A DNA stretch of 64,000 nt, from positions 62,001-126,000 of the forward strand of contig JAGYXB010000275.1 in assembly GCA_022495005.1 (NCBI GenBank), in the 5' to 3' direction. A model generated the notes under the pieces. The model did not search any database. It worked only from the letters and a program-made list of their open reading frames with translations, and had not been told where the DNA came from. The translations under genes and the position numbers were made by a program. This document shows positions 47,201 through 59,100 of this stretch, one piece after another. Origin of the DNA: Rhyacophila brunnea. Lineage: Eukaryota; Arthropoda; Insecta; Trichoptera; Rhyacophilidae. Numbering within the stretch: position 1 is the stretch's first letter; the number at the start of each line of letters is the position of its first letter.

Positions 47201-47860
47201 TAGGCTGTTGAAATCCACCGTAAATATTGCACACCAGTATTGATGTGTGGTGGTAGGCTGTTAAAATCAGCCATAAATAGTGCACACTAAATTCTGTTAA
47301 ACTAATTATTCTAAATATTTATAGGGTAGACTGATGTAGGTCGACACCAGTCGGGAAGGGTGGAGGTAGGCTGTTATTATCCGCCATAAAGAGCACAATT
47401 AAATATTGTTTAAGTAATTGTTCTAAATATGAATAGGGTAGACTGATATGAGTTGACACTTGACAGCAGTAGCGAATTGTGAAAATTGGCTATTAAAATC
47501 CGCCATAAATAGTGCACACTAACTTCTGTTAAACTAATTGTTCTGAAATATACCCTATAAATATAAATACCTTATAAATAGGGTAGACTGATGTAGGTTG
47601 ACACCAATAGCGAAGGGTGAATGTAGGCTGTAAAATTCACCAGAAATAGCGCATATTAACTTTTCCTAAACTAATAATTGTTAGTTATAGTGTAGCGAAG
47701 GTTTGAGGTAGGCTGTTAAAATCCACCATAAATAGTGCACACCGGTGGCGATGGGTCGAGATAGGCTGTTAAAATCCGCCATAAATATAGTACACTAAAA
47801 TCTGTTAAACTAATTGTTCTAAATATGAATAGGGTAGACTGATGTAAGGTGGAGGTGGGC
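44292..47860 (-). repeat. Satellite array, left arm of giant foldback
   Basis: About 36 units by eye, each with the core 'agcgaagggtggaggtaggc', 'tgttaaaatccgccataaat' and 'agtgcac'. Distances between cores fall into two main classes, about 113 bp (with the spacer 'ctgttaaactaattgttcta', 'aatatgaatagggtagactg' and 'atgtaggtcgacacc') and about 52 bp (spacer missing), with intermediates of about 75-85 bp and 122-151 bp. A block at about 44690-45000 is repeated at about 45475-45785 and partly at 47650-47830, showing higher-order structure. The many minus ORFs of 62-119 codons are translations of the repeat. Confidence 0.95.
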
Positions 47861-49037
47861 TGTTAAGTTTAGACATAAATAGTACACAATAAACTTTGTC
47901 AGTCATGCTTATTTGTATTAATTGAACAAATAATACAAATTGCACATAGTGATGGTAAGTTTTTAAAATTCAATTAAACCATGCATATACCAAACCATAA
48001 TTGGAGGGAGGCTTTAAAGATTTGAAAAAATAATGCACACTTTGTCAGTCATTTTTATTTGTTTTCATTGAACCAAGAATACAAATAATTACAGATGGTA
48101 CCTACCTTTTGGTTAGTTTTTAAAAATCAAATAAACCCTGCCTAAACCAAAACATAATAGATAATAGTAAAAAATACTCGTCATATGGACAGTGTGATAA
48201 AAGGTTGTGACAATGGGGGAAGGGGGCTAAAAAATAGCCCCAATCATGTGATATCATAGGATGGACGGCCCAAGAGCTGTAAAAATATCCCGATCACTTG
48301 ATAATAATTTTGTAAAAATAATTGTATCTAAGTACTACTTAAATATAAATAGGGGAGCGTGATGTGGGTTGACACTAGTAGCGAAGGGTGGAGATAGGCT
48401 GTTAAGATCAGCCATAAATAGTGCACATTAAACTTTGTTAGTCATACGTATTTGTTTTCATTGAACTAAGACTACAAAGTGTAGATAGTGTTTGTTACTT
48501 TTTATTATCTTTTCTGTGGTTTTTAATATTCAATACATTCCATACAAATTATTACGTATTACAGAACAACTCCAATGGTACTGTTCGGTTATACGGAATA
48601 CAGCGGAAAACGCATTTTGAAAATAGCCGATAAACTGGATTATTTGTTAGGTTAACCTTAATTAACCTAACAACTAACCTTTAATATTACATTATTGTAA
48701 TGAATCATTGATCTACCTACATTGACACAGAAACTTAAACATGTGAGCTAGAATAGATTGGTTCTAAACAGGCGATATGTACCGATTCTGTATTCAACGT
48801 AAACAAACATGTATGACTGAAAAACTGCAGTATTTTTGTCGGATAGCCCATAGCATAATTAAACTATTATGGTTTGGTTTTGGCAGGGTTTAATTGAATT
48901 TTAAAATCTGACCAGCACCATCTGCAATTTGTATTCTTAGTTAAATAATTAAAACAAATACGTTCGACTGACAAAGTTTACTGTGCACTATTTATGTCAA
49001 CTCTTAAAGCCTACCTCTACCCCTCGCCACTATAATA

Positions 49038-49103
49038 CACCCATGGTAGCTGACTTGGTAGAGTGGTTGTATGTAAAAAATGGGTTCAATTCCGTGACTG
49101 GAC
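49038..49103 (+). repeat. tRNA-like sequence
   Basis: A-box-like 'tggtagctgacttggtagag' and B-box 'gggttcaattccg' are correctly ordered and spaced (about 34 bp). The acceptor stem does not close and the T stem is imperfect. It is a SINE head or tRNA pseudogene, placed directly after an inverted SAT-MITE end. Confidence 0.4.
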
Positions 49104-50320
49104 AAAAAATACATTTTGTTTTTAAATGTGTGTTAATCCAACGTAAAGACCAAGATTGGCTAACAAGTAGTAATATTCATTATTCGTTAAATGTTTGTGG
49201 ATAATCTCCATTCTGTGCAGCCAATGTGTTCCGGACTGGAGCAATAATGTTAAGTACTAGGTACCTATATAAATAATATGCTGTTTATTAAGAAATACAC
49301 TCAGTTGTATTATTAATAGTTAAGTAATAATATTTTTTTAATGTCAAAGAGGTTTGTTAAACAATAATTTTTGTGCACATATTAATAGAACTAAGTGAAA
49401 GTGGGTAGGAGTAAAAAATAGCCAAAACATTAAATTGTGCTTACAAATCATTTCTTGTCTACAAAAAGGTCGGCAGTAGGTATAACACCTAATAATTGTT
49501 TATGTTTAATGAGTTTTATGACCCATTTTTCAAAAATGGTCCGCTTTTATGACAGCTCGGACATTTCAAGGAACCATAAAATTAAAATAAAACCAATGAA
49601 TCAATCGACACAAAATTTGTATAACTTTATTTATTAGCATTATATTCTTCATCATAAAACATATTATTATTAAGTGGTTGTATACAACATGTTTATGCTT
49701 ATAACTACAATAATTAAGCAGGTAAACACTTATTAACATATTTTTATTGAAGACAATAGATAAGACCAATAATTAAGAATCCAAGACTCTGTATGTATGA
49801 TACACAAATTTATAATTTATAATTGTAACTGGACTTAAAAAGGAAATGTTGTTGAAAAATTATCGCATGTAACTAGACTTGCCAAGATGAAAACTGATAA
49901 ATTTTGTTTATAGGTACTAACTTATTTGTTTTAATCAACATTATTTTTTAGATAGCCGTTAAGAATATAATACTTATTATAATGGTAAAAAACAGCAATT
50001 ACCTACTTACTACATTGTCATAGAACATAAAATATTATTATAATCAAGCTTTATTTTAATTTGTTTTTGTAAATGTTATTGACATAAGTATTTAACTGCT
50101 CCCAGGAGCGTTTATGTAGTGTAGGTTCTTTCTTCAAAACTTCTAAGCATTTTGCTTTTCCTGGATTTTTTTTCTTTAAAATATTTTTTCACAATTTGAA
50201 TTTCTTCTTCTGTCCATTTCAAGTGTACCTTTTTCCTTCTCTTCGGTACTTTTTCTTCTTCTTCAAAGTCATTGTTTTCACTTGTGTCAGAGATCAGGCG
50301 TAGACGTTTTTTTTTATTGA
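49104..50320. other. AT-rich sequence in the foldback centre
   Basis: On the minus strand, 50110-50330 reads partly as a lysine- and glutamate-rich peptide ('RLISDTSENNDFEEEEKVPK', 'RRKKVHLKWTEEEIQIVKKY'), protein-like and resembling a Myb/SANT-type start, but frames shift and no ORF of note remains. ORFs at 49437-49637 and 49566-49769 have no features. Confidence 0.35.
50110..50310 (-). pseudogene. Possible relic of a protein-coding sequence (KWTEEE motif)
   Basis: The minus strand from about 50305 reads RLISDTSENNDFEEEEKVPK, then RRKKVHLKWTEEEIQIVKKY and, after a one-base shift, KKNPGKAKCLEVLKKEPTLH. The composition is that of a real protein (acidic patch, basic stretch, then a WT.EE string as at the start of Myb/SANT-type DNA-binding domains). 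Further on, WEQLNTYVNNIYKNKLK can be read. Some insect transposon accessory proteins and host genes have such a region. The frame is not open for long, so a dead copy or an exon with sequence errors are both possible. Confidence 0.45.
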
Positions 50321-50406
50321 ATTAAGTCTACAATTTACAGATGGTGTTGGTTGTTTTTAAAAACAATTAAACCCTACCCAAACCAAATCATAATAGCTTT
50401 AGTATA

Positions 50407-50597
50407 GTTGTTTGATTTAATAAAATACAACATTTTTTTGTAGTAAGTACTTATTCCACTGAGTTTCAAAATGTCCCTCTGAGGCGGACGAAACCGGTCC
50501 AAATTTATTTATTAAAGTGGAATAAGTACTACAATTTTTTTTTAAAAACAACAATACAATGCAGTTTTACCATGCATTGACAGTTAACAAAATAAAA
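50407..50597 (+). mobile_element. HP-D foldback retroelement, 191 bp, with 12-bp target duplication
   Basis: It is flanked by the exact direct repeat AGCTTTAGTATA (50395-50406 and 50598-50609). The surrounding SAT-MITE copy reads continuously if the insert and one repeat are removed, as in the uninterrupted copy at about 18250-18290 ('accataatagtttgggtatg'). The insert has 19-bp inverted arms (AGTGGAATAAGTACTACAA and its reverse) around 'ctctgaggcggacgaaaccg'. Start and end match the 30942 copy, so these are the true element ends. Confidence 0.85.
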
Positions 50598-51039
50598 GCT
50601 TTAGTATACTTTGGATGATACGAAAAAATTATGCACATTTTTTCATTCATACTTATTTGTTTTCGTTGGATTAAGAAAACATATTACAGATATTGTTGAT
50701 TAATTTTTTAAATTTATTAAGCTCCGCCTAAACCAACCTATAATAGAAAAAATATTATTCTATCATTAATATTAAAAGTTATTTATGATTTTAATTGCAT
50801 GATTTTAAATATTTTATAGATATACGAGTATTTTTTGACTATTCTCTATTATGGCTTGGTTTTCGCAGGGCACCTATAACTGAACTTTAAAAACAACTTA
50901 ACCAACACTATCTGTAAATTTTAGTCTTATTTTAATCAATGAAAACAAATACGTATGACTGACAAAGTTTAGTCTGCACCATTTATGGCGGATCTTAACA
51001 GCCTACCTCTGACCTTCGCCACTGCTAGGTAGATACTTC

Positions 51040-51688
51040 TTAAGGCCATGCATTAGTTGAGGCACGGTCTAAAAAGATCGTTACTAGGCGATGTGCGGAT
51101 TGCGGGTCGCGGGTGAAAATGACGCCTGTCAAACGAACTATTATTTCTCATATAAATCCAACATACGTCCATTTTATGTTCTGTTTATTATTCTATTAGT
51201 AACAATAATAATATATTCATTGACATGTTTTCTTTTTAAAGTAAATGGGTAAAGTTTTTAGTCATCTTTACACGATTTTAGAATTAATTGGCCCGTCGCC
51301 ATCACGCAGCAAAGTGACGTGTGTCTCACTCCACGTTCTCTCAATGAATGCGAAGCAAGTACAAAATTTCGTCGCGCGTACAGTTGAAAATTATTTGGCG
51401 TTTCACTGATGCGTCACCTTAAGTGGAGGGATCGTGTGTTTCATTGACAGTCTGGTGAATAAGTGTGTTTGAGATATTGTTTGAAATAAATAACAATACG
51501 TATTTAATTTAATTAATGAATATAATTACTCACCTCATTTTTTTTCATTATTGCTCAAAGTATCATTATTCATTCATTATCATTGCCATTGGTTTTGAAG
51601 TTCGGCGAGGATGTTTCAGCGCCTTGATACGGCGTCATATTTCGAGTTAGAATAATAATCATGTACCTACCTAATAGATCTAATATCT
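51040..51688. other. Sequence without recognised feature in the foldback centre
   Basis: The stretch 51060-51130 and 51290-51420 is GC-richer. No ORF or repeat was identified. Confidence 0.3.
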
Positions 51689-52245
51689 ATATTGTCGTTA
51701 ATTTTCTACAAACACGTATCTCAAAAAACACAACTTTTCAGGAGAGGCAAATAAAAACTTTATTCACTCAGTTTTTAATTCAGAAATAAATTTTCTTCTA
51801 TGAAATATCCATCTAGAATAGTTACAGATATTTTCCTGAAAAAAAATGTTATGTTTCTTCAATCTATCGCACTATACTTTCGACCGATCAGTCATATTGT
51901 CGGAGATACGAGAATGCTTTGCAAATTTACTGTGAGTCATTCCACAATATTACTGCAGTAAACACGTATCTTGACGAGAAAGTGCTTCTGTATAATCATC
52001 TGTCGGAGTTCAGTATTCTGTATAGTTACAAACACCTAACTCAGGATACGAGTTTATAATATTTATAAAAGTCTTGTATTGTGATACGAGTTTTTTGCCA
52101 TTGCTTCAATCTATTAGTTTATAAATAAAGTATGTTTTGAGATAGGTACGTGTTCGTGGAATATGTACGTATTCAAGTTCTGAATTCACTGCATCAAATA
52201 ACTCAAAACTGAGATACGTGTTTGTAGAAAATTGACGACGATAGT
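51689..52245. mobile_element. TIR element with repeated ACACGTATC motif
   Basis: The left end 'aattttctacaaacacgtat' with 'ctca' pairs with the right end 'tgagatacgtgtttgtagaa' with 'aatt', about 30 bp almost perfect. The motif also occurs inside in both orientations: 'taaacacgtatcttga' (51960), 'caggatacgagtt' (52042), 'gtgatacgag' (52081) and 'gataggtacgtgttcg' (52142). It is non-coding. Confidence 0.75.
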
Positions 52246-52944
52246 ATGTTATTCTAATTATAAAACGCGCGTACGGGAGTTCACCGCGATAAAATAGCAT
52301 TTGAAAAAAAACAAAAGGGATTTCCCGACCGAATTGCAGATTTCTTGCCGTAACCCTTTGTCTGCTACGATTTTATTCCAACGTGTATGTTTCTGAGATT
52401 TTTCAAAATAATGTTATTTCTATAATAAAAAACCTTGTGTGTATTCTATATTGATTAAAAAATATAATTTCATCATCATAAGTAGGTACAATAACGTATG
52501 ATTGTTCGACATGAATATTGTAGGTTAACCGAAATTAAAACACTAATATATTATATTGTAAATAAATAGTAATTACATTATATTTACAATTCCTTGTGTA
52601 TACTATATTGTTATTTTGAATTGATAATATTTATAAGTAAATACCTATGTCTGACTAAACTAAGTCACCCGCACGCTGTGAATGGCTTTGAACCATGGAT
52701 TGAGGAAAATAATGATCCTAGCTAATAAAAAATTCTAGACATAAGGGTTTTGGCTTTAAACTTGTATAAATAAAATGCTTTTGGGTTTAATATATAGACA
52801 TAATTTAAAAGTATTTTGGAAATAGTGTAAATAATTATAATTAATTGTTATTCGAGAAATGGATACAGTTAAGAAGGTTCTAATAATTGATAAACTGTAA
52901 ATTATTCTCATCATTAATGTTTGAGACTTTCATGGTTGTTTTTT
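52246..52944. other. AT-rich sequence in the foldback centre
   Basis: The opening 60 bp after the TIR element is GC-richer ('aaacgcgcgtacgggag'). No gene recognised. Confidence 0.3.
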
Positions 52945-53109
52945 TATCGTAATAGATTTTTGGGTTTCAACCGTGTGTACTTCTTCCTTCTTTCCCCGGC
53001 GTTTAGGGCTCGTTGTAGATAATGCATGATAATGGCTTCTGCAATGAGCCCGAAACGTCGAGGAAAGAAGGAAGTACACACGGGGGAAACCCAAAGATCT
53101 ATTACGATA
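52945..53109. repeat. Long near-perfect hairpin
   Basis: About 70-bp arms around a loop of about 25 bp. 'tatcgtaatagatttttggg', 'gtgtgtacttcttccttctt' and 'tttagggctcgttgtag' on the left pair with 'ctgcaatgagcccgaaacg', 'aagaaggaagtacacac' and 'gggaaacccaaagatctatt' on the right. The right arm contains CCCGAAACGTCG, a string seen around hammerhead cores in Penelope-like elements. The CUGANGA part is not convincing (CTGCAATGA). Confidence 0.85.
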
Positions 53110-55600
53110 TTCTCATCATTGATCGGGTTATCCTTTACTACATTAGTATCAATTGAGCTAGCTATGAATAGATTTTGATGTCCGCTTACAAAACCACTAT
53201 AAAGTTTAAGCGATACCTATAAAAATTTAAAAAAAAACATTTTTCAGAATTAGGCTTTGTCTAAAATGAAAACCTGAAAAATGAAAGTGCGGAAATAATT
53301 TTTTTATCGTTTTTAGGTAAATTGCACTGCAATACAATTGCAGTGTATTCACGTTCTTTTAATGCTGAAATTTTGGGAGTCCAATGTCACATAGTTTTCG
53401 AAATACATACTTCTTAAACGACGGTAGACCAATTTATACTTTAGACCTGAAAGAGTGGATGTCCATTTTAAGTCATTTTTGCTTTGAGCTATAGCAAAAA
53501 GACTTGCAAAAGTGCGGAAGTCCAATATACGGAGTTTTAGTCCGAATGCGAGGGAGTATTTTTTTAAAATAGATTAGGAATGCTGAAGTGACACTTGGAC
53601 TGCATTATTGGCTAACACCCGCCTCGTCGAATATTGTAGTCTGTTGAAGGTTTAAAAATTAAACTACAATCAAATATTATTTGGCTTGGTTACGCAGAGT
53701 TTAATTATTTTTTTTCAAAACTAACTACCACTATCTGACAATTAATGGAAACAAATTCTTTCGTATGGCTGGCAAAGCTTAGTGTCCACTATTTATGTCA
53801 GATTTTAACAGCCTGCCTCCACCCTTTGCCAGTCTCAAACAATATTATTTCAAGAAGGGCATCCCTTATTCGGGAAGTGAGGGAAAAACTTAATAAAGGT
53901 AAGTTATCGCCAAGAATTCCTACATTTTCAATCATTCGTTTATTATCATGTTCCTAACTTTTGTTTACAGATAATGCTAATACTAATAACCAACCTAAAA
54001 AATGGTGTAATATTTCATGAACTAATCAATAAGGATGGTTTACTATGTTATACAAGTTTGATTAATCAAGGCTTGATTCTATATTATATAATATCATACA
54101 CCTTTGTCTTTCTATAGTGGTGAATGGTGAATTTAATTTGTAGCTAGCATCTCAACTTCGATGCAGACTAGCGATTTGAATGACAAGACTACATTGCTCA
54201 TTGCAATGATACTGAAAAGAATTATCAGATTCTACGTAGTCCGAACTTATTTTTATTTTTTTGTTTTATAATACTAAAGCTTGTTTTTACGTCTACTGAT
54301 AACTTGCACTTACAGAAAATCTTTCTTCTTTGACACCATCTCTCAAAATTACTAATGGATTACTATGCTTAATTCAAATGAACATGAATCGATGGATTTA
54401 TAAAAGTGTTTGCCAATACCACTGCTAAGCAATAGTTAAAGTTTCTACAAAAGAAAGCTAATAAATTCCCAATAGGTACGTTGATATTGTTCACAGTATT
54501 GACGATTTCACACCTCTTGAGTGAAGTATTTTTATTGAATAAAATATTATAATCCGATATCTGATATTATGTCCGTGGAGACAAAACATTTTGGTTGAAA
54601 GCACAATACAATAATATGTCCTATACCTAAACTTTATAATGCAAAAAAATTCTGCAAATCAAAATAAATCAAATTTATACAATATTACACAAGTGTTTTG
54701 TTATTTTTTATTATTTTTATATTTGCATTGTGTGTAATGGCTTAAAATATACCTATGATGATTATTATTACAAAAATATAATTTTAAATGATATTATTTT
54801 ATCGTTTTATTACATATTCAAAAGCCCAAGTCTTAGTATAGAAATTATACAAAAGACAACTTAGAGCAGCTGAAGATAATTTCCCAATTATGAATTAAAT
54901 AATTAAAAAAAGTCTAACCTTGAATGGCCTTTACAATTTACTAATTTAGCAAAATAATCAGAGATATCTGAAAAGTTTCATTTGTAGACATTAGACTGAT
55001 TTTTTTGTTTTGTTGATTGATTTGTTTTTGGTTAAAACTGCTCTCCTGGAAAATATTGAATATGTGCTTTCCAGACTTTCAGCTCTAATTTACAGTTACA
55101 TTATGTATCATAATATGCATATAATTTTCTAACGTAAATGAAACGCGCATATTTATAAAGTATGTATGTGTTACTTTGTAAACGAAATACAGTAGGTAGC
55201 TAAAATAAATAACATTTTTGCTCCAAACTGCAACACATTGGGCTAAACAGAATAGAGATTTCATTAACAGACCTTTTACGAAGAATGGTTTTAACTTGTT
55301 AGCCATTCGCCCAACCCATTTTGTATTTTCGTTGTATTAACAAACATTTAAATTGATTGGGTCCACTTTTTGATAGACAATCGCTCCAACAACTCGGGGT
55401 CACCAAAACACCAAACACAATCACTGCTGAACTTTTAATTACCCTTTAATTATCACATTGAAATAACACGTTAATTATATAAATATACCTACCCTAAATA
55501 ACTGGATAACTGCATTTATTTAATTCATTTTGGATATAATTGACGTTTTAAACTTTATAGAAAGGTACGTACTATATGTACAACTTAAACATATTCTGAT
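53110..55600. other. AT-rich sequence in the foldback centre
   Basis: It contains one inverted SAT-MITE end (53685-53835, with 'cactatttatgtcagatttt' and 'cagcctgcctccaccctttg'), otherwise nothing recognised. The 73-codon ORF at 55085-55306 and the 70-codon ORF at 53745-53957 are not supported. Confidence 0.35.
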
Positions 55601-56159
55601 AATACACCGGTGGCGAAGAGTGGAAGTATACTGTTAAGATCCGACATAAATAGTTAAGACTAAACTTTGCCAGTCAAACGTATTTGTATTCATTGAACTA
55701 AAACAACGTGTAGACAGTGTTGGTTAGTTTTTAAAATTTAATTAAACCCTACCTAATCCAAGCCATAGTAGGTTTTAGTGGAAAATATTAGTTTATCCAT
55801 AAGACATATAAAATTAAACCATACATAATTTTAGAAACTTACCTATTTTATAGATAGAAGAATATTTTTTTATCGATTATGGTTTAGTTTAGGCAGGGTG
55901 TAATGAATTAAACCTGATTGAAATGAACTAACAAGCACCATCTGTTCCTAATATGTATTCTGAATTCTACGAAAACAAATAGTAAATATGACTGAAAATG
56001 TGTGCAATATTTTTGTCGGATCTCCCATAGCATACCTAAACTATTATGTTTTCATTTAGGCAGGGTCTCATTGAAATTTAAAATCTAACCACCTCCATCT
56101 GCAAATTGTATTCTTAGTTAAATTTTTAAAACAGATAAGTTTCACTGACAAATTTTACT

Positions 56160-59100
56160 GTGCATTATTTACGTTGAATCTTAACAACCTACCTCCACTC
56201 TTTGCACTAGTGTCAACCCATATAGGCCTACCCTATTTATATTTAGAACAATTAGTTTAACAATATTCAGTGTGTACTATTTATGGTGGATGTTAATAGC
56301 TTACCTCCACACTTCGGTACTGACATCAACCATCATCAGTCTACCTAATTTATATTTAGAACAATTAGGTTAACAACATTTAGTGTGCACTATTTATAGC
56401 GGATTTTAACAGCCTACCTCCACCCATCGCTACTGGTGTGCATTATTTATGGTGGATTTTAACAGCCTACCTCCATCCTTCGCTACACTACAACTAACAA
56501 TAAGTTTAAAAAAATAATAATAAGCGCTATTTATGGCGGATATTAACAGCCTATTTCCACCCTTCGCTAATGGTGTCAACCCATATCCGTTGACCATATT
56601 CATATTCATAACAGTTATTAGTTTAACAGAATTTAGTGTGCACTATTTATGGTGGATTTTAAAGTCTATCTCCACCCTCCGCTACTGGCGTCAAGCCACA
56701 TCAGTCTACCCTATTTATATTAAGAACAATTATTTAACAAAATTTAATGTGCACTATTTACATATATTTAGTTTAACAAAATTCAGTGTGCACTATTTAT
56801 AGTGGATTTTAACAGCCTACCTCCACTCTTCGCTAATGGTGTCAACCCATATCAGTATACCGTATTCATATTTAGAACAGTTATTAGTTTAACAAAAATT
56901 AATATGCCCTATTTATGGTGGATATTAACAGCCTACCTTCACCCTTCGCTACTGGTGTCAACCAACATCACTCTACCGTATTCATATTTAGAGCAATTGT
57001 TGGTTTAACAAAATTTAATGTGCGCTATTTATGGTGGTTATTAACAGCCTACCTCCACTCTTCGCTACTGGTGTCAACCCATATAAGTCGACCCTATTTA
57101 TATTTAAAACAATTAGTTTAACAGAATTTAGTGTGCACTGTTTATGGTGGATTTTGACAGGCTACCTCCACCCATCGCTACTGGTGTGCACTATTAATGG
57201 TGGATTTTAAAAGCCTTCATCCAACCTTCGCTACACTACAACTAACAATTAGTTGAGGAAAAATTAATGTGCGCTATTTATGGCGGATATAACCAGCCTA
57301 CCTCCACCCTTCGCTAATGGTGTCAACCCATATTAGTCTACCGTATTCATATTTAGAATAGTTATTAGTTTAACAAAAATAATATGTCCTATTTATAGTG
57401 GAATTTGACAGCCTACCTTAACCCATCGCTATTGGTGTGCACTATTTAAGGTGGATTTTAAAAGCCTTCATCCAACCTTCGCTACACTACAACTAACAAT
57501 TAGTTGAGGAAAAATAAATGTGCGCTATTTATGGCGGATATAACCAGCCTACCTCCACCCTTCGCTAATGGTGTCAACCCATATTAGTCTACCGTGTTCA
57601 TATTTAGAATAGTTATTAGTTTAACAAAAATTATATGTCCTATTTATAGTGGCATTTGACAGCCTACCTTAACCCATCGCTATTGGTGTGCACTATTTAT
57701 GGTGGATTTTAAAAGCCTTCATCCAACCTTCGCTACACTACAACTAACAATTAGTTGAGGAAAAATAAATGTGCGCTATTTATGGCGGATATAACCAGCC
57801 TACCTCCACCCTTCGCTAATAGTGTCAACCCATATTAGTCTACCGTGTTCATATTTAGAATAGTTATAAGTTTAACAAAAATAATATTTCCTATTTATAG
57901 TGGAATTTGACAGCCTACCTTAACCCATCGCTATTGGTGTGCACTATTTATGGTGGATTTTAACAGCCTTCATCCAACCTTCGCTACACTACAACTAACA
58001 CTTAGTTTAGGAAAAATAATGTGCGCTATTTATGGTGGATATAACCAGACTACCTCCACCCTTCGCTAATGGTGTCAACCCATATTAGTCTACCATATTC
58101 ATATTTAGAATAGTTATTAGTTTAACAAAAATTATTGTCCTTTTTATGGTGGAATTTGCCAGCCTACCTTCACCCATCGCTATTGGTGTGCACTATTTAT
58201 GGTGGATTTTAACAGCCTACATCCAACCTTCGCTACACTACGACTAACAATTAGTTTAGGAAAAAATAATGTGCGCTATTTATGGTGGATATTAACGGCC
58301 TACTTCAACCCTTCGCTAATGGTGTCAACCCATATTAGTCTACCGTATTCATATTTAGAATAGTTATTAGTTTAACAAAAATTAATATGTCCTAATTATG
58401 GTGGAATTTGACAGCCTACCTTCACCCATCGCTATTGGTGTGCACTATTTATGGTGGATTTTAATAGCCTTTATCCAACCTTCGCTACACTACAAATAAC
58501 AATTAGTTTAGGAAAAATTAATGTGCGCTATTTATGGCGGATATAACCAGCCTACCTCCACCCTCGGTAATGGTGTCAACCCATATCAGTCTACGGTATT
58601 CATATTTAGAATAGTCATTAGTTTAACAAAAATTAATATGTCCTATTTATGGTGGAATTTGCCAGCCTACCTTCACCCATCGCTATTGGTGTGCACTATT
58701 TATGGTGGATTTTAACAGCCTACATCCAACCTTCGCTACACTACAACTAACAATTAGTTTAGGAAAAATTAATGTGCGCTTTTTATAGCGGATAATAACA
58801 GCCTACCTCCACCCTTCGCTAATGGTGTCAACCCATATCAGTCTACGGTATTCATATTTAGAATAGTTATTAGTTTAACAAAAATTAATATGTCCTAATT
58901 ATGGTGGAATTTGACAGCCTACCTTCACCCATCGCTATTGGTGTGCACTATTTATGGTGGATTTTAACATCCTACATCCAACCTTTGCTACACTACAACT
59001 AACAATTAGTTTAGAAAAAATTAATGTGCGCTATTTATGGCGGATATTAAAAGCCTACCTCCACCTTTCGCTAATGGTTTCAACCCATATTAGTCTACTG

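Larger units (their letters stand above)
47857..56160. mobile_element. Centre of the giant foldback, built of SAT-MITE copies
   Basis: It contains SAT-MITE halves in both orientations: plus at 47857-48000, 48005-48165, 48360-48500, 50325-50395, 50610-50720 and 55605-55780; inverted at 48860-49025, 50850-51030, 53685-53835 and 55870-56165. Each shows landmarks such as 'cataaatagtgcacattaaa', 'gtcagtcat.c.tatttgtt', 'aaaccaaaccataat' or their reverse. Between them lie separate insertions, listed individually. No coding sequence for a transposase was seen. Confidence 0.7.

Noticed and set aside
44319..47218. Many overlapping minus-strand ORFs with repeated peptides such as YLWRILTAYLHPSLLVSTHI
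   Set aside because: They are translations of the satellite unit, whose length lets frames stay open; no start context or coding signature.
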